Below are positions 52,205-56,117 of a stretch of 56,117 nt of DNA, in pieces. The stretch is from assembly GCA_013289605.1 (NCBI GenBank), contig JABCZS010000013.1:1-56117 (forward strand), read 5' to 3'. How positions within the stretch are numbered: the stretch's first letter is position 1; each line of letters starts with the position of its first letter. The notes under the pieces were generated by a model. The model did not search any database, had not been told where the DNA came from, and saw only the letters and a list, made by a program, of their open reading frames with translations. Origin of the DNA: Gammaproteobacteria bacterium (GTDB lineage: Bacteria; Pseudomonadota; Gammaproteobacteria; JABCZS01). A program made the position numbers and the translations under genes.

Positions 52205-52340
52205 GCCGCTAAAAATCCCCCCGGACGAAGCGTCCGGCCCCCTTTACAAAGGGGGCAAAGAGGGTGGCTTTGTCATAGGGCGAGAGTAGGACTTGCCCCC
52301 TTTGTAAAGGGGGCCGGCCGTTTCGGCCGGGGGGGATTTT
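52205..52340. repeat. Inverted pair of mini-elements (family 1)
   Basis: Left copy 52205-52259 has a second hairpin CCGGACGAAGCGTCCGG; right copy 52292-52340 has CCGGCCGTTTCGGCCGG. The two stems differ at paired positions yet both fold perfectly. Spacer 32 bp. It separates lepA from lepB. Confidence 0.93.
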
Positions 52341-52408
52341 ACGATCTTTGCTTAACAGCAGGGTATAATTAATTTAAGACAAGAGAATATTATATTTAGG
52401 AGAGCATC

Positions 52409-53185
52409 ATGATTTGGGATTTTTCAGCGCTGTTATTTGCCGCGACCATAGTCAGTGGTTTGCTCTGGTGGGTGGATGTCAAATTTTTTAAAAAGAAACG
52501 CTTAGCGCGTAATCCCAACGCGAAAGATCCCGCGTGGGCCGATTATGCACGCTCATTTTTCCCGATATTACTTTTTGTATTTATTCTGCGCTCATTTTTA
52601 GTTGAGCCCTATCGCATCCCTTCAGGCTCGATGAAACCCACCTTATTAGTGGGCGATTTTATTTTGGTCAATAAATTTACCTATGGCATACGCTTACCCA
52701 TTATTGATAAAGAAATTATCCCCTTGAATAAACCCGACAGAGGCGACGTGATGGTGTTTCGTTTCCCCCCGGAACCTAAAATTAATTTTATTAAGCGGGT
52801 GATTGGCTTGCCTGGCGATAAAATTATTTATAAAAATAAACAATTATTTGTGAATGGTGAATTAATACCCAAAACTGATCCACAAATCGTGACGCTCACC
52901 GCGCCCGATGGTCAGCCTTATCGGGTGCGGGAATTTACCGAAACGCTGCCGCACGTGAGTCATCATATTTATGAACACCTCACACCCGGACAAGATGCCG
53001 AAGTGGTTGTCCCTGAAGGGCATTATTTTGTGATGGGCGATAATCGCGATGAAAGCGATGACAGTCGATTTTGGGGATTTGTACCGGATGAAAATATTAT
53101 AGGTAAAGCATTTGCCTTATGGATGAGTTGGGACGGCGAGCATTATCGCGTCCGATTTGACAGGGTAGGCACGGCGATTAAATAG
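52409..53185 (+). CDS. lepB: Signal peptidase I
   Basis: A 258-aa inner-membrane protease that removes Sec/Tat signal peptides. Two membrane helices (about 4-22 and 50-66), then the catalytic Ser74 in PSGSMKPTL and the general base Lys129 in FIKRVIGLPGD, and GDNRDESDDSRFWGFVP in the C-terminal region. Shorter than the 324-aa E. coli enzyme but with the same layout. AGGAGAG precedes the ATG. rnc follows after 8 bp. Confidence 0.95.
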   Translation: MIWDFSALLFAATIVSGLLWWVDVKFFKKKRLARNPNAKDPAWADYARSFFPILLFVFILRSFLVEPYRIPSGSMKPTLLVGDFILVNKFTYGIRLPIIDKEIIPLNKPDRGDVMVFRFPPEPKINFIKRVIGLPGDKIIYKNKQLFVNGELIPKTDPQIVTLTAPDGQPYRVREFTETLPHVSHHIYEHLTPGQDAEVVVPEGHYFVMGDNRDESDDSRFWGFVPDENIIGKAFALWMSWDGEHYRVRFDRVGTAIK

Positions 53186-53193
53186 GAGGCACT

Positions 53194-53874
53194 ATGTCAT
53201 TAGATTACGCGGCGTTAGCCCGAAATTTTGGTTATGCATTTAAAAATCATGAATTATTGCAACAAGCCTTATCGCACCGCAGTGCGCAAGGTTTAAATAA
53301 TGAGCGCTTGGAATTTTTAGGCGATGCCATTATTAATTTTATTATGGCGCAAGAACTTTTTGTGCGCTTTCCCCAAGCCTCCGAAGGGCAATTGACACGG
53401 TTGCGTGCGAATTTAGTGAATCAGCAAACCTTGTCTGAAGTCGCTGATGAGCTCTCGATTAGCGATCATTTAAATTTAGGCGTGGGCGAGCTTAAAAGCG
53501 GAGGGGCGCGACGCCCGAGTATTTTAGCCGATGCGGTAGAGGCGATAATTGCCGCGATTTTTTTAGATTCTAATCTAGATAAATGTTATAGCTGCGTACG
53601 CAATTGGTATGCGTCCCGTTTAGATTACATCAAATTAGATGAGTCGCAAAAAGATCCTAAAACCCTGTTGCAAGAGTATTTGCAATCACGCAAGGCACCG
53701 CTGCCGATTTATCGGATTTTATCCATTACTGGGCAGCCGCACGAGCAAGACTTTTGTGTAGAGTGTGAAGTGCAAGGCTTACATGCGCGTCCACAAGGCA
53801 AAGGCTTAAGCCGCCGTGCAGCCGAACAAGCCGCTGCGAGCTTGACTTTGGCCGCTTTGCTAGAACAACAATGA
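53194..53874 (+). CDS. rnc: Ribonuclease III
   Basis: A 226-aa double-strand-specific RNase, equal in length to the E. coli enzyme. Catalytic domain signature ERLEFLGDAIINF with the essential acidic residues, then the second Glu/Asp region (DAVEAIIAAIFLD). C-terminal dsRNA-binding domain (about 155-224, DPKTLLQEYLQSRKAPLPIY to SRRAAEQAAASLTLAAL). It matures rRNA and some mRNAs. Its stop overlaps the era start by 4 bp (ATGA). Confidence 0.97.
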   Translation: MSLDYAALARNFGYAFKNHELLQQALSHRSAQGLNNERLEFLGDAIINFIMAQELFVRFPQASEGQLTRLRANLVNQQTLSEVADELSISDHLNLGVGELKSGGARRPSILADAVEAIIAAIFLDSNLDKCYSCVRNWYASRLDYIKLDESQKDPKTLLQEYLQSRKAPLPIYRILSITGQPHEQDFCVECEVQGLHARPQGKGLSRRAAEQAAASLTLAALLEQQ

Positions 53875-54782
53875 GTCAAAAACACACGGGTTATGTTGCG
53901 ATTATCGGTCGGCCCAATGTAGGCAAGTCTACCTTGCTGAATCACTTTTTGGGTGAGAAATTATCGATCACCTCCCGTAAACCGCAAACCACGCGGCATC
54001 GCATTTTAGGGATCAAAACCATCGAGCCCGATGTGCAAATCATTTATGTTGATACCCCAGGTATTCACCAACAAATGCCGTATAAGCTGAACCAATACAT
54101 GAATAAAGTAGCGCTTGCTTCATTAAAAGATGTAGACGTGGTGGTGTTTGTGGTCGAAGGCACTTATTTTAATGAAGGCGATGAGTGGGTATTGCGGCAA
54201 CTGAAAAAAACTAAAGTGCCAGTGATTTTAGTGGTCAATAAAATTGATATGCTGGCGAATAAAGAAATATTGCTGCCGCATTTACAAAAATTATCTGGCC
54301 AATATGCGTTTGCGCAAATTGTACCGATCAGTGCACGTACCGGCTTTCAACTGGATCGTCTGGAACAAACCATCATTAGTTATTTACCGCCTTGTGAAGA
54401 ATTTTATTTTGCGGCAACAGATCGCACCGATCGCAGCGATAGGTTTTTAGCCAGTGAAGTGGTGAGAGAAAAATTAATGCGTAATTTAGGTCAAGAATTA
54501 CCATATGCCACCAGTGTAGGTATAGAAAGCTTTGAGCGTACCCCTGAATTATTAACTATTAGTGCAGTGATCTGGGTAGAGCGCGAGAGTCAAAAACCGA
54601 TAGTGATAGGCAAGCAGGGCGCGCGTTTAAAAATGATAGGCACGCAAGCGCGGATCGCATTAGAGCGTTTATTTAAGACTAAAGTGATGTTAAAACTCTG
54701 GGTCAAAGTGCTAGCCAATTGGGCCGATAGCGCGCGTGCCTTACAAAGTTTAGGCTATAGTGATCAGGATGAAAATTTATAA
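53871..54782 (+). CDS. era: GTPase Era
   Basis: A 303-aa GTPase for 16S rRNA maturation and 30S assembly. G1 GRPNVGKST (12-20), G2 T..T in KPQTTRHR, G3 DTPG, G4 NKID, then a C-terminal KH domain with VIGKQGARLKMIGTQAR. Translational coupling to rnc through the ATGA overlap is the conserved arrangement. Confidence 0.97.
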   Translation: MSQKHTGYVAIIGRPNVGKSTLLNHFLGEKLSITSRKPQTTRHRILGIKTIEPDVQIIYVDTPGIHQQMPYKLNQYMNKVALASLKDVDVVVFVVEGTYFNEGDEWVLRQLKKTKVPVILVVNKIDMLANKEILLPHLQKLSGQYAFAQIVPISARTGFQLDRLEQTIISYLPPCEEFYFAATDRTDRSDRFLASEVVREKLMRNLGQELPYATSVGIESFERTPELLTISAVIWVERESQKPIVIGKQGARLKMIGTQARIALERLFKTKVMLKLWVKVLANWADSARALQSLGYSDQDENL

Positions 54783-54827
54783 CCATCACCATTGAAATGG
54801 TTAAAAGGAGCTGTGTTCAGCGAAAGA

Positions 54828-54853
54828 CTTGCCCCCTTTACAAAGGGGGCAAA
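54828..54853 (+). repeat. Half mini-element in the recO leader
   Basis: Only the first palindrome of family 1 is present (CTTG, CCCCCTTTACAAAGGGGG, CAAA). It lies 22 bp before the recO start and would form a stable hairpin in the transcript shortly before the ribosome binding site. Confidence 0.85.
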
Positions 54854-54874
54854 CGCGATAAGAAGGTTAACACG

Positions 54875-55582
54875 ATGAATCCTAATCTTACGTTACAATC
54901 AGCCTATGTGTTGCACACGCGTGCTTATCAAGAAAGTAGCTTAATTGTAGAGCTATTAACCGTTGATGGGCGGATGAGTGTCGTGGCCAAAGGTGCAAAA
55001 CGGCCTAAATCGAGTTACCGCGGGATCTTGCAACCGTTTATTCCTTTGACGCTTTCTTATGTCGGGCGCAGCGAATTAAAAACCCTGACTTATGCCGAAG
55101 CCCTGAGCTTGCCCTTATTGCAGGGGGACCATTTGCTCGCAGGTTTTTATGTGAATGAATTATTAATGCGTTTATTACTAAAAGAATCCCCCTGTGGTCA
55201 GGTTTTTGTAGCGTATGAAACTATTTTAACCGCGTTACGGGCCCAACAAGATTTGTGGGTGTGTTTGCGTTTATTTGAAAAAGCCCTGTTAAAGGCTTTA
55301 GGATATGAGCTTAATTTAAGTTACGATGCGCATACGGGTGAGCACATTGAGCACTGCGCGGAGTATGTGTACCTATTAGAACAAGGCCCGGTGCGATTAG
55401 CGCAGGCAGTCAATCAGGATAAAAATTATATTTTTTCGGGCAAAAGTTTATTGGCCTTGGCCGAAGATGATTTGCAGGATCCTCATGTGAGAAAGCAAGC
55501 CAAACAACTCTTGCAGCAAGCCCTACAAGTGCACTTGGGCCCCCGTCCTTTATGCAGCAGAGATTTGTTTTTAAACGTTTAA
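54875..55582 (+). CDS. recO: DNA repair protein RecO
   Basis: A 235-aa recombination mediator that helps load RecA on SSB-coated DNA. N-terminal OB fold (SAYVLHTRAYQESSLIVELLT, then GRMSVVAKGAKRPKSSYRGIL). The C-terminal helical domain carries a short zinc-site-like region (HTGEHIEHCAEYVYLLEQG) that lacks the full Cys set of some RecOs. I set the start at ATG 54875 (MNPNLTL) with AAGG upstream; the frame is open to 54797, but that part contains the half mini-element. Confidence 0.92.
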   Translation: MNPNLTLQSAYVLHTRAYQESSLIVELLTVDGRMSVVAKGAKRPKSSYRGILQPFIPLTLSYVGRSELKTLTYAEALSLPLLQGDHLLAGFYVNELLMRLLLKESPCGQVFVAYETILTALRAQQDLWVCLRLFEKALLKALGYELNLSYDAHTGEHIEHCAEYVYLLEQGPVRLAQAVNQDKNYIFSGKSLLALAEDDLQDPHVRKQAKQLLQQALQVHLGPRPLCSRDLFLNV

Positions 55583-55603
55583 CTGTGTATGATCTCACTC
55601 TTT

Positions 55604-55695
55604 GGAGAGATGGCCGAGTGGCTGAAGGCGCTCCCCTGCTAAGGGAGTATGGGACTTTAATCTCATCGAGGGTTCGAATCCCTCTCTCTCCGCCA
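55604..55695 (+). tRNA. tRNA-Ser(GCT)
   Basis: Acceptor stem GGAGAGA/TCTCTCC, D-loop GGCCGAGTGGCTGAAGGC, anticodon arm CTCCC-CTGCTAA-GGGAG giving anticodon GCT, long variable arm (TATGGGACTTTAATCTCAT) as expected for class II tRNA, T-loop GGTTCGAATCC, and encoded CCA at 55693-55695. Confidence 0.96.
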
Positions 55696-55740
55696 AAAAT
55701 ATTAGGGTTATCCACATAAATCAGGTAAAATAAGCTTTTT

Positions 55741-55814
55741 GCGCCCGTAGCTCAGTTGGATAGAGTACCTGGCTACGAACCAGATGGTCGGGAGTTCGAA
55801 TCTCTCCGGGCGCG
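55741..55814 (+). tRNA. tRNA-Arg(ACG)
   Basis: Acceptor stem GCGCCCG/CGGGCGC, D-arm GCTCAGTTGGATAGAGT, anticodon arm CCTGG-CTACGAA-CCAGA giving ACG (read as ICG after deamination), T-loop GAGTTCGAATCTC. The 3' CCA is not encoded; the gene is followed by CAT, so CCA must be added by nucleotidyltransferase. Confidence 0.95.
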
Positions 55815-55832
55815 CATTATTTCATATATCCT

Positions 55833-55929
55833 GGACTTACGAAAAATGCGGCTGTCAGGATGTTTTTTTGCTCATGGCTGTCGCAAAATCGCCAAAAAAC
55901 ACCCTGACAGCCGCATTTTTCGTAAGTCC
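55833..55929. repeat. Long hairpin element (family 2), copy 2
   Basis: Arms 55833-55870 and 55892-55929 are nearly perfect inverted repeats (ends GGACTTACGAAAAATGCGG and CCGCATTTTTCGTAAGTCC) around the 21-nt loop CTCATGGCTGTCGCAAAATCG, identical to the loop of copy 1 at 9903-9989 in reverse complement. It lies just downstream of tRNA-Arg. The following 55930-56056 stretch shows no gene. Confidence 0.8.
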
Positions 55930-56056
55930 TGATATCTTCCTTGCGAATCATAAAAACGACTTCGTCCCTTTGCAAAGCTCTGGGCTTGATACTTACCATT
56001 GGAAGAGTTTTTTCACGGCCGTGAGCAATCTTCCAGGCTTTTAAAAATCCTCTTGC

Positions 56057-56111
56057 GCCGCTAAAAATCCCCCCGGCCTAAGGCCGGCCCCCTTTACAAA
56101 GGGGGCAAGCA
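56057..56111 (-). repeat. Mini-element (family 1), copy at the window end
   Basis: GCCGCTAAAAATCCCCCC, a shortened second hairpin CCGGCCTAAGGCCGG, and CCCCCTTTACAAAGGGGG, CAAG. A partner copy probably lies beyond the window. Confidence 0.85.
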
Positions 56112-56117
56112 AGACCT

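Overview
The window is a stretch of gammaproteobacterial chromosome. Gene orders typical of the class are intact: bamD divergent from rluD, prfB with its programmed frameshift followed by lysS, the ygfZ/sdhE/ygfX group, nadB divergent from rpoE, and degP-lepA-lepB-rnc-era-recO. Effector-like proteins of unknown function, a PmrA/PmrB-type two-component system and PmrA-box-like sites in front of two of the unknown genes point to the Legionellales (Legionella/Coxiella relatives). That placement is an inference; no Dot/Icm, rRNA or other lineage marker lies in the window.

Layout. 1-6.3 kb: pilin-like protein, thiO, a 494-aa unknown protein, a coiled-coil membrane protein, nadE and a small unknown gene. 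6.3-15.9 kb: an orphan TraI_2-like protein, bamD/rluD, clpB with a clear heat-shock promoter, a DUF3579 gene, pssA and a 556-aa unknown membrane protein. 15.9-28.4 kb: pmrB/pmrA, nrdB/nrdA with an upstream region carrying NrdR-like and DnaA boxes, argD/grxD, sodB, prfB and lysS. 29.1-44.1 kb: a beta-barrel-like outer membrane protein, then nine tandem paralogous secreted proteins, each built as signal peptide + Ig-like domain + DUF3494 (ice-binding-protein-like) domain. The array is interrupted once by a GIY-YIG gene, a gene remnant and repeat DNA. 44.1-55.8 kb: ygfZ, sdhE, ygfX-like, nadB, rpoE, a cupin gene, degP, lepA, lepB, rnc, era, recO and two tRNA genes.

Nearly every long intergenic gap holds structured repeat DNA from at least four families: (1) a ~50-bp two-hairpin mini-element, often in inverted pairs; (2) a ~90-bp hairpin whose 21-nt loop is identical between two distant copies while its arms co-vary; (3) a 65-bp hairpin unit flanked by degenerate ~25-bp repeats; (4) a composite element that contains a ~220-bp palindrome between prfB and lysS. 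No transposase is present.

The most unusual content is the nine-gene Ig-like/DUF3494 array, the PmrA-box-like sites in front of two effector-like genes close to pmrAB, and the covarying hairpin families. Functions of the DUF3494 proteins and the effector-like proteins cannot be read from sequence alone.
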